Shown in pieces: positions 11,380-22,955 of a stretch of DNA of 64,000 nt (the stretch's first letter is position 1; every line of letters starts with the position of its first letter). Origin of the DNA: Hysterangium stoloniferum (lineage: Eukaryota; Basidiomycota; Agaricomycetes; Hysterangiales; Hysterangiaceae). The notes beneath the pieces are model-generated. The model ran no database searches and had not been told where the DNA came from. It saw only the letters and a list, made by a program, of their open reading frames with translations. Location: contig WHVD01000289.1 of the NCBI GenBank assembly GCA_015178975.1, positions 1-64,000 of the forward strand. The letters are read 5' to 3'. A program made the position numbers and the translations under genes.

Positions 11380-12611
11380 ATCCTGTGACGGCAGCCGCGA
11401 CGGGCCTGAAACCTTGGTTGAAACGCGGGAGCTGGTAGCCAAGTAATATGGATATATCCGTCAGTATATCCAACACCTTGAACTGCGTATCCGAGACGCA
11501 GTGGTGAAGGATTACTGATAATATTCTTTGCAAGGCGGTGTTGACATTGGTGCTGTGGCAGTAATATGAGTATGGTGGAATGGGAGAAAGAAGGGCAGAT
11601 ACACGTACAAACACAGGAACATTGCTAGGATTATCACGGCCGTCAGAGTGATTCCGCTCCGGACCACAATAGTTTTGGTGAAGCTGAGGGGCTTCATCGT
11701 TGTGGTGAAAGTTATGATTTTTGGATTCGGTGGTGGGGTGGTAATGGAACAAGGCTATACCAATGGGCAATATTAGAGCGCCAAAAATATCAATTGATAG
11801 CATTAGGAACAATGCATCCAAACTTGGAAGATCAATAAATGTGGGGCAGTTTGTATAGATATTTATTAAGGCAATGAATAATGATTGTCAAGTGTCCCGC
11901 ACAGCCTGACCCGTTTTCTTAAGATAGATAAAATTCCGTTGATTATGTATTTAAAAAAAAGTATGGGTTGGGTTAATGTCAATGCACAAACTACAATGGT
12001 TCAATAAGCTTGTAATGAAGTACTTGTACGAATCAATGTGTCAGTCAGTGAATCACCTTCTGACATGATAGGTTTGGTGATAGTTTGGGTATACATGGGT
12101 TAAATCAGGGATCACCCCACTGAGTATGGGCAATGTACAAATCGGTGAACTATTTTTTTTTCCTTTTGACATCAGCGGAATGACGATAATTCAGAATTAT
12201 TTATGGACAAAAATAAGAGTATTTATCTTTATTGTTTTAGATGTAATTAAACCATATAGGCCGATACCCTACACAACTTCTATTTGGCCATAGACGCAGA
12301 AAGACCAGACGGTTGAGAAACGAAGCATCGATGTGTGATCGGGATCGCCTGTTTTAAGCGGTGGAAGGATGCTTCTTGATGGCACTTAATCTGACATGGG
12401 TGCCTTTGGGACCCATGATAAGCAAGTCGCTAATGTTCATGTCGGTCATGGGAGGCTGTGGGCTGTGCTACGTGACTCGTGTGAGCCGATTTTCGGACGT
12501 CTCGGGGATCAAATTATTTATTTACCCCTGCTTTTTGAATTGTGGATTTAATACGGAGACATTGACTCTATTTGTAGCTTGGCTTCTTTCTCCACTACGA
12601 GTGGTCACACT
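11281..12611 (-). pseudogene. Family P, third diverged copy
   Basis: Homologous to 7194-8524 in the same orientation as P1, with scattered substitutions and indels. It has lost everything after most of exon 2. A one-base insertion in the first hydrophobic exon shifts the frame, and a Trp codon of the first exon is TGA. Across the 11280/11281 junction a 273-codon frame (11821 to 11000, minus) runs from this copy into the antisense strand of the exon array, which is a by-product of the rearrangement. Confidence 0.75.
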
Positions 12612-12813
12612 TCGACTTATCTATTGTTTCCATTGTACAAGTCAAAACCGGCGAAAATGCCACCTATTTGAATAACCGTCGATTTTTGATGGGTTGCGCC
12701 TGCGTAGCCTGACTTGGTTTTTAACCCAAACATAAGGAAAACTCATGCAAACTCGTAGAAAACGCAAAAGAGATATTCCACCTTCCCAGGACCAAGTCGA
12801 CATTAGGATGTAA

Positions 12814-13020
12814 TGTTGACTTTTCTGGGATTTTGGGTTAGCGACGGATTGCAAGTATTAGGGCTTGGGTCGCAGCATTGGGGATTCACCGCGTACTATG
12901 GGTTATATAAGGTCTATTTGTACTTATTTAGTCCTTATCCGTTTACAACGGAGTACTGCCACCTCACTCAGACAAACGGAAAGTTATACGGTCTAGGAAC
13001 AGCACCACGAAAACTTAACA
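12814..13020. mobile_element. Solo LTR, 207 bp
   Basis: The insertion begins TGTTGACTTT and ends CTTAACA. It is flanked by the 5-bp direct repeat TGTAA (12809-12813 and 13021-13025). The uninterrupted site is present in R4 copy 2 near 25134, which proves the borders. Family unassigned. Confidence 0.8.
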
Positions 13021-13055
13021 TGTAAGACTTCAAGCGACACTCTTGTACGTTGTGC

Positions 13056-13388
13056 TGTGAGAACTAAGTGAAAGAACAATACTAAGGTAATGGTAATAAG
13101 TAAAAGAGTTAGGAATGCATAGTAGTAAGTATCTCACCTCAGTATTTGCACGCTGTATGCCAAATAGCTGAGGTGAAGTTGACTGGGATGGCTTGTATTT
13201 AAGCTAACTCGGAACAAAGAGAAAATGAGAACAATAGCATGGAATGTGTACTAGAATGTTCTGGAGAAATATTTGCATGTGACAAAAGGAAACAATAAAG
13301 GAGTACAACAAAGGAAGGCTTTTGTCTTATGGGCTGGTACGTCATGACCTTACCATAAAGGGACTATTGCGTGCTTGCTATTCTAACA
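13056..13388. mobile_element. Solo LTR, 333 bp
   Basis: The insertion begins TGTGAGAACT and ends TTCTAACA. It is flanked by TGTGC on both sides (13051-13055 and 13389-13393) and is absent from the matching place in R4 copy 2. Confidence 0.8.
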
Positions 13389-13869
13389 TGTGCGACCAAA
13401 ATTTCCTCAACAAACTGTCTCTTTCAGCGTCGTTTGCCTTGCAGCTGAATTTCGGCAACATTGGGCGCCCCGCCGGGACCGAAGCCCCACCTCCTTATCT
13501 TCCCGATTTCACCCAATTGAGCTCGTGACTGTACAGCCTTTGTTTCGCTTCCGCCAGCAGTTGCAACGAAATTAAAGATGCGCCCCGCCCATCGGGGCAT
13601 CGTGCTATGTTCCTACCATCCGCTGGGCATGGCGTTTCCGGTTGTGAGTTACCCCCGAATTTTCCCTAAATTATCTATCATGAGGCTCTTTGCACATCTG
13701 TTGCATCTAAACACTCAACAGATGTAACCAATCCGGATAATACCTTGTGACGAAGTTTCGACAATCAGCAGGACACATGATTCGCGAATTTCACTTGTAA
13801 GCTTATGATTGGCGAAGAGAACCCAACTCTATAAATCATATTAATGATAAGAGATCACGTGCCGTACAA

Positions 13870-14357
13870 TTTTTTTTTTTTTTGTTTTTTTGATATATTT
13901 GTATCCCGCTTCAAGTAACAAGGACTAACTGCGGCCAGGGGCATGGTGTCCCCACTAAACTATGCTACGGAATTACGAAGTGCCGAGTGAGCTACATGGG
14001 TATGAGGGATTTTGGTGGGAGGGAAGCAGTCTGGGTTTTCGGTGTGAGGTGGGAAGTGGGGGTTGTACGCACAAAAAGAAAGAGACACAAGAGGATAATA
14101 CAAGGATGCGAAGGGGATATAAGTACGCGAAGGAAATACAAATAGCTAGAAGGAGACTTTTCTGTGTCCAGGAGATAGGAGGCGTAGGTCAAGCGGGAGG
14201 TCCGTGGCAAGGTAGGGGGCCTCTAGGGTGGGTCGTGAGTCTGTGTGGTTTCAGGCGTGCCAGGTTGGGTCGAAATGGGGTTCTGAGGTCTATTAGGCTG
14301 TTTCGCAAAGGCAGCAGTTTGGCAAATGAACTTAGAAACCGCCCTGAGCCCCGACTT
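13870..14357 (-). mobile_element. Poly(A)-tailed retroposon, SINE-like or processed sequence
   Basis: A 488-bp insertion in R4 copy 1 starts with a run of T (a poly(A) tail on the minus strand). It is bounded by a perfect 12-bp direct repeat, CGTGCCGTACAA, at 13858-13869 and 14358-14369. R4 copy 2 lacks it. A long target duplication with a poly(A) tail is the signature of LINE-type reverse transcription. No convincing Pol III A or B box and no reverse transcriptase were seen, so it may be a SINE, a 5'-truncated LINE or a processed pseudogene. Confidence 0.75.
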
Positions 14358-14597
14358 CGTGCCGTACAAAATATATCCCCTTGTAGACACGTAAGCCGCA
14401 AGATCACAACAACATTGGGCTACCTGAGAGCTCTGTCTGCGGCTCTAGATAGCGTATTAGTCTTCAGTCAATAATACAGCGCATGTTATACTCAAATGAT
14501 GTGTGAGGAGCTGAGCTCCGCTTTTTGTCGAATCAGAAATGATCTCTACACGTACCTGTGATGCATTGGTAAGCAACATTTTATCAATTATTTTTGG

Positions 14598-16203
14598 CAA
14601 AACTGACGATCACCCTAGCGACGGCAGCTCCTAAAGTCTTACCAAGCACAAAGTCTCTGACAGATGGCCATCCCAGGCGTCTTTACCGGGACGACGCCGA
14701 ATCTGACGGGTCGCCTGCATCAATGCACAACCCGAAGAGTCAGCGTCGGTATAAAGGACATAGTGATGGTTAGCATGTCTCAAACAATCCGTCCTCCGGG
14801 GCGGGAACATCTTCGGCTTGCGGGTGAGTCCCATCGGCTATATTTCTTACACCAACTAACATTGACTTCTTAACAGGACAAAGCATTTCACACATAACTC
14901 GTTAAAACCTCAACCCATAATGAGAGAAAGAGGAAGGCGAGGCGAGACAAGGCCTTCATTGACAGAGGAGAATCGTCAGACACGTAATATTTCGTTTCTT
15001 TAATTTTGGCGATGACACTCACCTTTCATCATCTAGGCGGGCGCCGACTGCCTCAGTGAGACAGCACTTACGCCTGAACTTGAGTGGTAACAGGTTGGAA
15101 AACCAGCCCCGCACGTCCAAATACCCACCGCAGCGTTCGGCAAAGACACTTGGCGGACCTCTAGCTACTCGGATGAAACCATTGCCTCCGGCTGCACATC
15201 CACCACAAGCTAACCGACGGCGGAAAGAGAGGGCAAGAGGGGAGGAAGCCTTGGACGAACGGTAAGGGCAACGGCGGACGAGTAGTAGTGTCAGAGGCCA
15301 GAAATACTTCTTTTTTTTCCAGTTCTCCTTGTTCTTTCTTTTGATATTTCTACTTCTTTTGTTTTATCCATTTCTCTGGTTCATGGGCTAGTGGAGTCAC
15401 TCGGTTGGTTCTGGCTCGTATCATTGAGAACGGGGTGCGTTGTTTATCACCTTTCTCGATATGCTGACCCATTGATTATCGTCCAGCTGTGTCTTCGGAG
15501 TTTCCTAGGCCTAATACCTGCTGTGAAAGCACTTGAGACGTCACTTAGGAGGTGCTGCGTGGTGGATAATTAAAGTACGACCATCTCTTAAACCGTCGTA
15601 GTCCTTTCTAATGTTATCTTCCCTCTTTCTTCGTCTTTCAGCGGCTTGGTGAAACGGGGAATCCACGCAAGGCCTTGCTTGTAATTCCTGACTTCTGAAG
15701 TACGTAGCATTCATTTGTTTTGGTCTCATCTAACGCAATTTCTTCAGTCCCGTAACCGAGGCACGACTGCGTCAGCACCCACCCCCGGCAATTTGACATA
15801 GTACTGAGCCGACTCAAGATTGGATGGTGGACCTTCGGGAATGTTCAAAATTAGCACTAAATGAGTTGTCTAGTATCCTATATATTGCATAAGTTAGAGA
15901 CTAACACCTCTGTACATTTCTTTGCAGGACGTCAATACTGGGCTACTAACACCGATGTCGTAGGGCTTGCCTGGCTTCGACCCCGGCCTGCCGCGAAGAC
16001 ACTGTTGGCCTACCCTTCGAAACTGGTCTGCGCATTTATCCAAAAACGACAACTTGCACAATCAGAACTCACTCTCAGCGTTGGACCCGAGCAAATCCTT
16101 CACCTCCATAAAAGTGACCCAGTCATCTCTTGGGAAAACTTGTGTCAGGTCCATGTTGTCCATAGGTTTGCATCTACACTTGTTCTTGTTTCCATTTCAT
16201 TCA
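14598..16203 (+). repeat. Repeat R1, copy 2
   Basis: Plus-oriented R1. The Ser/Arg-rich exon contains an in-frame TAG and ends at a GTGAGT donor near 14824, followed by CCAACTAACA and an AACAG acceptor. A further 55-nt intron-like segment (GTATCC...GACTAACA...TTTGCAG) at about 15873-15927 precedes a frame with RRQYWATNTDVVGLAWL. R1 ends at TCCATTTCATT, immediately followed by retroelement DNA, as in copy 3. Confidence 0.6.
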
Positions 16204-16689
16204 GGGAATTGACCTTGTGATTTGATTCTCTAATAAATTATGTTCTGAAATAAAGAAAGATCTAGTTATAGTGATATTTACTTAAGAGACATGAAAGGAT
16301 TTGCAGTGGAGGGGTAGATTGTTAAGTGTGGGGCTCACAGGTGGGTCTCTAGGTGAAACCTACAGAAGTTCCAGGAAAGGACTTGGCTTCACCTTATATG
16401 CTGCACCCCTGTAAGATTGGATTGTCCAACTTCAGATGGGACCAGATGGGAAACCCATGGGTTCTGAGAATACACTGAGGGCAGATACTAAGCCAAAGCT
16501 AAGTTGATTTTCTGATCAGATTGTAAGTACAGGTAGTAGCTAGACTACATAGACTAGTAGATTATTGTACTACATATCCAGAGATACAAAAAGACATAAC
16601 AGACATACAATAAGACAATAAACCAGACATCAAACTGATTCAGAACAAGGGGCAGACTGAACCAGATGTCAGATAGGCCAGGACAGATT
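16204..16689 (+). mobile_element. Truncated LTR retroelement 3' end (LTR type D)
   Basis: About 115 bp of 3' internal DNA with a purine-rich tract (GTGGAGGGG) is followed at 16320 by an LTR beginning TGTTAAGTGTGGGG. The same arrangement is at 30190-30554. The LTR runs into repeat R2 at about 16690 without a terminal CA or target duplication, so it is truncated. Confidence 0.6.
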
Positions 16690-17651
16690 TGTGCGTCGCG
16701 ACATCACAACATTTCATTTACCCCACAAAAATCATAACTGACTAAATCACCCACAACCGCCTTCCTTTTATGAATATCAGATACGGCTTCTCGGGTGTTG
16801 CATCCACCAAGATGCATGTATTAAAAATAGTATGAGTTGACTCTATTGCAATACACAATATACAAGGATTTAATAAGCTTGTAATGAGGGTGTTGTGTCT
16901 CAATATCTTGTGTCAGTTAGTGTAGCACTTCCTGACAATATAGGTTGGATGCTCTGGGAGGTGTATAGTGGTTCTGACACACATTAACCTCCAAATGCAC
17001 AGTCCACAATTAGCATCTTCATATGAAAAGTTGCAATAATTGGTGGACTCCCCCTATAAAAAGGTGTGTTTCATCATCAAATTTAACAGCATGGTTTCGA
17101 GATATTGCTAGAGCTGTGTTGAAGTTTTAGGGGACAACACAAATATGCATATGGCGTCATTGTCACGTCATGTTGATTGGAGGACATCACATCCCCTATT
17201 TTGGAGTATTTGCTGCTTGAAAACCTTCTTAGGTGACAGCACGCTTCTCACCTATCATTTGCCCATCGTAAGGTATGTTCACAATATTTTACCTGCCAGC
17301 ACCGTCTTACATCCGCCTATGACACTTTCCTACCAGCCCGATCCTGACGCAGACGCTTCCAAATTTGGATCTCCTAGCGTCTGGGGAAGGAATAATCAAG
17401 TCGACTGACTCTAGCTGATGAATGGGGCGGAATGTCTGAACAGGACAAAGAGTAAGGTAAGGCCGGGACTTCTCAGAGTCGATTTTATCGAGGTACGTAA
17501 GGGTCGAACTTGGAATATCTTCCATTGCTGCGTGTCCATTCAAAATTTGTATTAATAAATTGAACACGTAATGCCATGTCAGGTAATCCTTGCTTCCACT
17601 AGCCTCGTTATTATCTGTCTTGTTGAGTGGAATGTTTCGCCCCAGGCTCAC
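16690..17651 (-). repeat. Repeat R2, copy 2, interrupted
   Basis: Reverse-oriented copy of 354-905. Between about 16765 and 17231 it contains about 470 bp not found in copy 1. Part of that insert (16805-16960) is a diverged relative of the AT-rich DNA upstream of family P (7866-8030), with GTATTAAAAA, AATAAGCTTGTAATGA and TGTGTCAGT blocks in the same order. Confidence 0.65.
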
Positions 17652-17667
17652 ACTAGTGATGCAGATA

Positions 17668-18300
17668 ATTTCAATAATTACTCAAGTTCCCATCGCTAAC
17701 GTCACCTTTAAGAGCCGATATAGATGCACAACGACTCATCCCGCTCAACTGTTCCGGGTTAAAATTAGGCGAATTATTTTGGAACGAACACCTAGCATCA
17801 TAGTATTACTATGCTGACCTGTAACCTGTGACGTTTTAATGGAAAATATCGAAAGGAATTGGTCTATCGTTCGGCCTAGGGATGGCAGGTATGTTTACAC
17901 ACTCTCAAAAATAATCACATCCCTAACAGCATATGTAGCTCCAAATACCAAAAAGTAAACATTGAACAGCTCCCATATGATATTCATCTCTCCATCTTTA
18001 ATGCCCTCCAAGTCGAAGACGCCGTCTCCCTTGCAATAACCTGCTGGGTGATGTGGGATGCTCTACCAGCGGCAATGGAAATTGTCCTCTTTCCTCTTGC
18101 GGCCCACCATCGCATTATTTGTGTCGGAAATTACGTTTTGAATGATCTGAGGAAGAGTTTGCCGAAGTTTTGGAAGCAGAAGGTCTGTATTCGTGGATTC
18201 GTGAGTTTGAAGACTGGGACGAAGACAATGGTATATTTCCAACACGTATATGGGGTTCTAATTACACGCTACCGATGCACCAGTGGAAGATGTGACGACA
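17668..18300 (+). pseudogene. MGQYW-type F-box gene, copy 1, degenerate
   Basis: The first 360 bp match 19379-19737 directly. The frame carries an F-box-like stretch (LPYDIHLSIFNALQVEDAV), then SLAITCW and AHHRIICVGNYVLND, which resembles the WAGDRIICVGDY signature of a lineage-expanded fungal family that begins MGQYW. Just after VLND the reading moves to another frame, rich in Glu and Asp (EFAEVLEAEGLYSW). The 5' exon with MGQYW is missing here because R2 abuts it. The family's role is not established. I infer an SCF adaptor-like F-box only from the motif. Confidence 0.6.
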
Positions 18301-18590
18301 ACGCAGGGGAAGGAACGCGCGGTGAAATCAAGACACATGAACCAGGAACGGATGGAATGTTCGTTGATCGAGCTGCGCATTGTGTCATAATGTTGAATGA
18401 GAGAGACAAGAATGGCGATGGAGTAGAGCTTGTGCACTGTGGTACACGGGGATTCGGGGTCGGACGGTCCAGCTTCAGAGTCAACTCCATTATTCCTTCG
18501 CCAGACGTCAGGAGAGCCCGACCTGGCCTCGTGTGCCACACATTGAGACTGGTAGAACAATCCCTTGCACAACAGATTGGTAATTGAAGG
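18258..18590 (-). other. R2-related gene fragment
   Basis: A 104-codon minus-strand frame contains GSPDVWRRNNGVDS, matching the GSPSVWGRNN stretch encoded by the antisense strand of R2. It overlaps the end of the F-box pseudogene on the other strand. It looks like a fragment of an unrecognised gene family. Confidence 0.35.
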
Positions 18591-19249
18591 ATGAGCTTAA
18601 AGTAATCAGATGAAGTGGAGTGATCGCTGATTGTGCGGCTTGATCTTGTCAAAAGCAAAATAAATATAAAAATTGGGCTCACCTTTTTTTGGAAACACCA
18701 CGAGTAATATCGTACCCGTGCTTGTATATCCTAGGGTAGCATGGATTGGCGGTAAAATAGTGGAGCCCTTGGTAAAAAAAAAAAAACTATTCCTGATCAA
18801 TCCGGTGGTTTTAAGAGGATTAAAGTACAATATACACAACTGGATCGTAATGTGACTATACCCTGCAGAACATGCACAAACGGCATCCGGCCGGACATGA
18901 GTACATTACAGTAAATTTGATTACCTGTTGAATGATTACCTCTCCTTTAGTTTCAATTACCCCGTAGATTCTCGGCTCAATAGAGCCGCATGGCTGGTGG
19001 GAGATATGTTCTTAAACAACGCCTACTTTTCAACAAACGTCAGCCACACACAAGAGGTCCCACATGAAACACTCCTTGATACATTTACATCGATCAGAAG
19101 TTAGGTCACAAATTGGTTCTTTGTACATACGGACATCAGGGTGAAACAATATTGTATAATTTTTTCTGGACGCGGCGCCGAGGCTGCAGACTGATATGTG
19201 TGACGCGTCGCTTCGTCCAGCTTTTTTTTAAAACCCCGCTTTCCCAATC
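18591..19249. other. No gene recognised
   Basis: AT-rich, with an A run at 18775-18786 and T run at 19222-19229. Nothing beyond short frames. Confidence 0.4.
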
Positions 19250-19257
19250 TATAAAAG
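19250..19257 (+). promoter_or_regulatory. Candidate TATA box
   Basis: TATAAAAG lies 96 bp upstream of the ATG at 19346 of the second F-box gene copy. The spacing is compatible with a fungal core promoter with a short leader. Confidence 0.45.
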
Positions 19258-19345
19258 ATAGATCCCAAACTTGTTTTTCGCCATCAACAACTTATCAACT
19301 GCCTCACCTGACGCCTCTTCTGAAACAACATTCTTCTCTTGCCAA

Positions 19346-20022
19346 ATGGGACAGTATTGGCATATGTTTGTAGATATTTTCAATAATTGTTACTCAAGTT
19401 GCCATCGCTAACGTTACCCTTAAGAGCCGATATAGATGCACAACGACTCATCCCGCTCAACCGTTCCGGGTTGAAATTAGGCGAATTATTTTGGAACGAA
19501 CAACCTAACATCATAGTATTACTATGCTGGCCTGTAACGTGTGATGTTTTAATGGAAAATATCGAAAGGAATTGGTCTATCGTTCGGCCTAGGATGGCAG
19601 GTATGCCCACACTCTCTCAAAAATAATCACATCCCTAACAGAATATGTAGTTCCAAATACCCAAAAATTAAAATTGAACAGCTCCCATGTGATATTCATC
19701 TCTCCATCTTTAATGCCCTCCAAGTCGAAGACACCGTCAGGGGCATAACTACGGAAGCTAGCCTGGAAGAGATGGGTGTCACACAGGCGATATTATCGCG
19801 AATTTGCTGGTCTCATGATCGCTCTTCGTCTATGGCCTATCAAGGAGACATCCACCGTGGTATCTGGCGGGCGATCGTATTCACATCATGTGTGAGAATC
19901 GACACGATGTCGTCTTGATGGCGGAATCGAAGGATCCTTCCAAAGCACCCTGGAAGGACGTCACAGAAGCGTGTGTCCAGATGCTCCTTGATATCCGGAG
20001 TGCTGGCATCTCGGCGCACTAA
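19346..20022 (+). pseudogene. MGQYW-type F-box gene, copy 2, degenerate
   Basis: ATG at 19346 opens MGQYWH, the diagnostic start of the family. A 59-nt intron (19366-19424; GTTTGT donor, CGCTAACG branch, TTAAG acceptor) joins it in frame to DIDAQRLIPLNRSGLKLGEL and FWNEQPN. A GTATGC donor follows at 19601, and an F-box-like stretch (LPCDIHLSIFNALQVEDTV) begins near 19679. After this the copy diverges from copy 1. The RYYREF and LAGDRIHIM pieces lie in different frames, and the last frame ends at TAA 20020-20022, so it is probably broken by frameshifts. It keeps the promoter and first exon that copy 1 lacks. Confidence 0.6.
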
Positions 20023-20297
20023 CTCAGTATTCATTATCCTAGCCCCCCATGTTCGGTGGATGTATATGACTATGGAATTAGACAAGCGCTTTGCAACGGT
20101 TTGAATTTTTTGTCATTCCTGAGTTTCAAACTGGAAGATTGGTTAGACATTTTTTAGTCCAGTACCGAGAGCGACACAATTCCTCGTCGATTACAGTTAC
20201 AGTTATATAATTGGTAATATATACGTTATAAGAAACATTGAGGAATTATACACAAAAGGAGTCATCCCCATCAACAACCCCGTATATACTGTGAGCT
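20023..20297. other. No gene recognised
   Basis: AT-rich interval without long frames or repeats shared with the window. Confidence 0.4.
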
Positions 20298-20471
20298 GCA
20301 TGTGAAACCACATGCACACTCAACCGTTTTGATCAACATATTTCCACATTGGAATCGTACAGAAAGTCTTCATTCGCCCCACATTTCACTGGGTGAAAAG
20401 GTCTTTGGTCAAAATAGATATTGGCTTTTCTCCGCCACCGATTGTAGCATGTCAAGTCCTGAAAACGGTGC

Positions 20472-20717
20472 GTGGATCAGGACAAGGCTGAAGAGTACGT
20501 GTTATTATTTGAAACTATTATAAAAAGGATGTTCAGTGACACAACTACCCAGGCAATTAATGGGGCTCCGTGGACGAAGATTGAACTGCATAGCACCGGA
20601 AAGGATAGTGCCCTAATCGCCGAAGCATTGACTAAACTCATTCGCAATCTGTCGTTCGAAATCCTACAAGAGCATGGACCTTCTCTCACTATTCCCGCCA
20701 CACTCGCAGAACCGTGA
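20472..20717 (+). CDS. Hypothetical protein fragment
   Basis: An 81-codon frame ends at TGA 20715-20717. It predicts a soluble helical segment (EEYVLLFETIIKRMF) followed by a mixed region. The first residues may be intronic: a GTGCGT donor and a CAG acceptor flank 20467-20479. It may be the 3' exon of a gene whose upstream part reaches back to about 20300. No family was recognised. Confidence 0.3.
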   Translation: MDQDKAEEYVLLFETIIKRMFSDTTTQAINGAPWTKIELHSTGKDSALIAEALTKLIRNLSFEILQEHGPSLTIPATLAEP

Positions 20718-21990
20718 CCACGAATAAACTCAGTCTCTTATATTGGGTGTATAACGGACCGGCAAATAGCATGCTAGATCTATGATTTATATACCTGAGG
20801 TAGAACGGTGTGAGGGTGAAGCAATGTCACAGGAGCTGTACGCGTGATGAGTCACGATTGGTCGCTCATTCACACAGATTTGCACGATTTGTCACAAATG
20901 ATTTGTGACAACTGGGGATGATTGTTGTGCTAAATGTGTACAAATTGGTTCAGGGGTTTTCACCTTAAAAGACCTTCAAGGAAATACAGGTGAAACTGTC
21001 AAGATTTCACGAACACATTTCCATAGTGTTTGTGACCAAGGAAACCTTTGTTGAAATATATAACTTTTTCAATGATTTCAAACACAGTTAGATTCTACGT
21101 TTCTTGAAAGTTTTCCCTTCGACAAAACTTTAAGAAAAACCTTGTCTTGGCATAGGGTTTTTTTGCATAGAAACTCCCGGTTTTCATTGAATTCTCTGAA
21201 GGGCAGGATTATGTAGAAATTGGGAAGGGGGTGGAATACAGAGCATACTAGGTGCAAGACTGGGAGGTCTGTATGTACTTAACCAGGGATCCAGTTCTAA
21301 AACAAGTGGAGCTTGACTTCCACACAAATTGTCTGGTTGCTCTGGTATTTCAAGCAAACAAGAAGTACATATCAAAACTATAAGTCAATCAACACTTAGC
21401 TAGTAACTAGAGGGCCCAAGTCTAAGGCTGAAGGTGGGCTAAATCGCAGGCTGGCCAAAGGGCTAAGTACTTGTGTTAAGCTTTTGTGAAGACTAGAACA
21501 GGGTGACTAAAGTCAATATTCAAACTGAGGAATAATAGAGTCCAAGTAAAGGAATTTATACTACCTAGCCCCACAGAATGGTACAGGACATGATGGTGTT
21601 TCAAAGTGGAATTACAAGCATAGTTGGAAGAGTGAAATGTGGCAAACAGGTAACAGGTCAAAATGATTAATATATAGATTTAACAAAACAATAGGAATTC
21701 AAAAGAAAGTGAATGTTACAAGTAAAAGATACAAGGAATAGGGAAAGGCCATCATGTGTGACCCTAAAAAGAAATCACTCAACAAATGTGTTGTTGGGAC
21801 ACCATTGTAGAGGCACTGAATGGCAGATCGCTGGTAAGGTGAATACTACAGATGTGGTTCTGAGAAAAGGTGGCCCCTAACAGAAATACACGGTTTTCAA
21901 TTGGTTTTCCTAACACATTATCAAGGTCTCCATCAAATATAGAGTAGCCGGCCATCTTTACTACTTGCTTTCCAAAACCCAAGGGCTATC
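20718..21990. other. CpG-poor block, probably decayed transposon
   Basis: Apart from its first 150 bp this block has almost no CpG and resembles in composition the decayed retroelements of 28-50 kb. A short palindrome (TTGTCACAAATGATTTGTGACAA) lies at about 20888-20911. No coding domain, LTR ends or target duplication were found. Confidence 0.4.
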
Positions 21991-22800
21991 TTGGGTGCCA
22001 ATGTGTCATTCTCCTCGAGGCACCACGTCGCGTTTCCCTCCTCGCATGTCGAAAACTTGGACCTTTTCCATAGTAAAACCCAACCTCATGTTTGAATATT
22101 TATCCACTATTTAAATCTGAACAGGCACTAAGATAATGTTAGCGTATCCGCTTCGTTTCAGCTACCAGTTCGCCATTTGTCTCCACCACTACATCATGAG
22201 TAACGAGAATGGAAAATTCCTGTTTTACAGGGAGAGTGGCACCTTCACAGATACTCGGAAGGCGACTAAGATTCCAATTATAGATGCCTCCAGCTCCCTC
22301 GCGATGGACAAGAACCTGACGAGATTACAGTAGAGCGCGTCGAGTTTATCAAGATGGGATGGTGCCTATCCAAAGCATGAATTTCTTTTATGCCATCTCA
22401 TTGAACAAACCGAAAGCCCCCAGGAAACTCCTAAATGACTTGAGAAGGAGAAGAACGAGGAACATCATGCATCTAACCCTCCCAAACTGTTCCTCCTACC
22501 CCTAATTTCCCTCTTAGCTACTTTCTGGGGAAATTGCTTCCAACCCCGACATAGGATCCATGAAAAGAGCAGAAAGTCTCCGTCTCGTTCTTTGACCGAT
22601 ATATCCGTCGACATTTCCATCTTGTCATCTTCCCAGGACATCTGAGACGAGTTCCAATTTTGTTCTGACGGTACTACTGCCTTCCTTGAGCCATTGCCGG
22701 AGTTTGACATGATCGAATCATTGGATCTGAGGAGTATTAGAGAGCCATTCACTCTATCAAAGCTTGTTACTTAGGTCAAAGTCGTCCGCCTTCAGCCGTT
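21991..22800. other. Degenerate gene-like DNA
   Basis: CpG-bearing sequence with a short plus-strand frame at 22136-22333 and a long plus-strand reading at about 22440-22770 interrupted by one stop. A 95-codon minus frame overlaps it. I could not link these into a gene or recognise a family. Confidence 0.25.
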
Positions 22801-22955
22801 GACTACACCATAATACCTAACAAATGCCATTGGTTCGCGTATGTGCTTATCGTGCCATTCAATCGCACACACATGTCAGAGCTGTTGTCAAACCTTCGAA
22901 GAGGAAGTTGGGTACTTGTTAACTTACTATTTTGCCTTATTGCCAAACGATCCCC

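Larger units (their letters stand above)
12713..14597 (+). repeat. Repeat R4, copy 1, with three insertions
   Basis: Homologous to 25030-25926 in the same orientation. Copy 1 is longer because it holds two solo LTRs (12814-13020, 13056-13388) and a retroposon (13870-14357). At its right end it joins R1 copy 2 directly, whereas in the 25-kb locus a family P copy lies between R4 and R1. No protein family was recognised in it. Confidence 0.75.

Noticed and set aside
13962-14474. 170-codon plus-strand frame over the retroposon
   Set aside because: It crosses the insertion border and target duplication of the retroposon at 14357-14369, so it cannot be an ancestral gene.
18048-18587. 179-codon plus-strand frame
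   Set aside because: Only its first part agrees with the F-box gene family. After VLND the coding signal moves to another frame, so the length is fortuitous.
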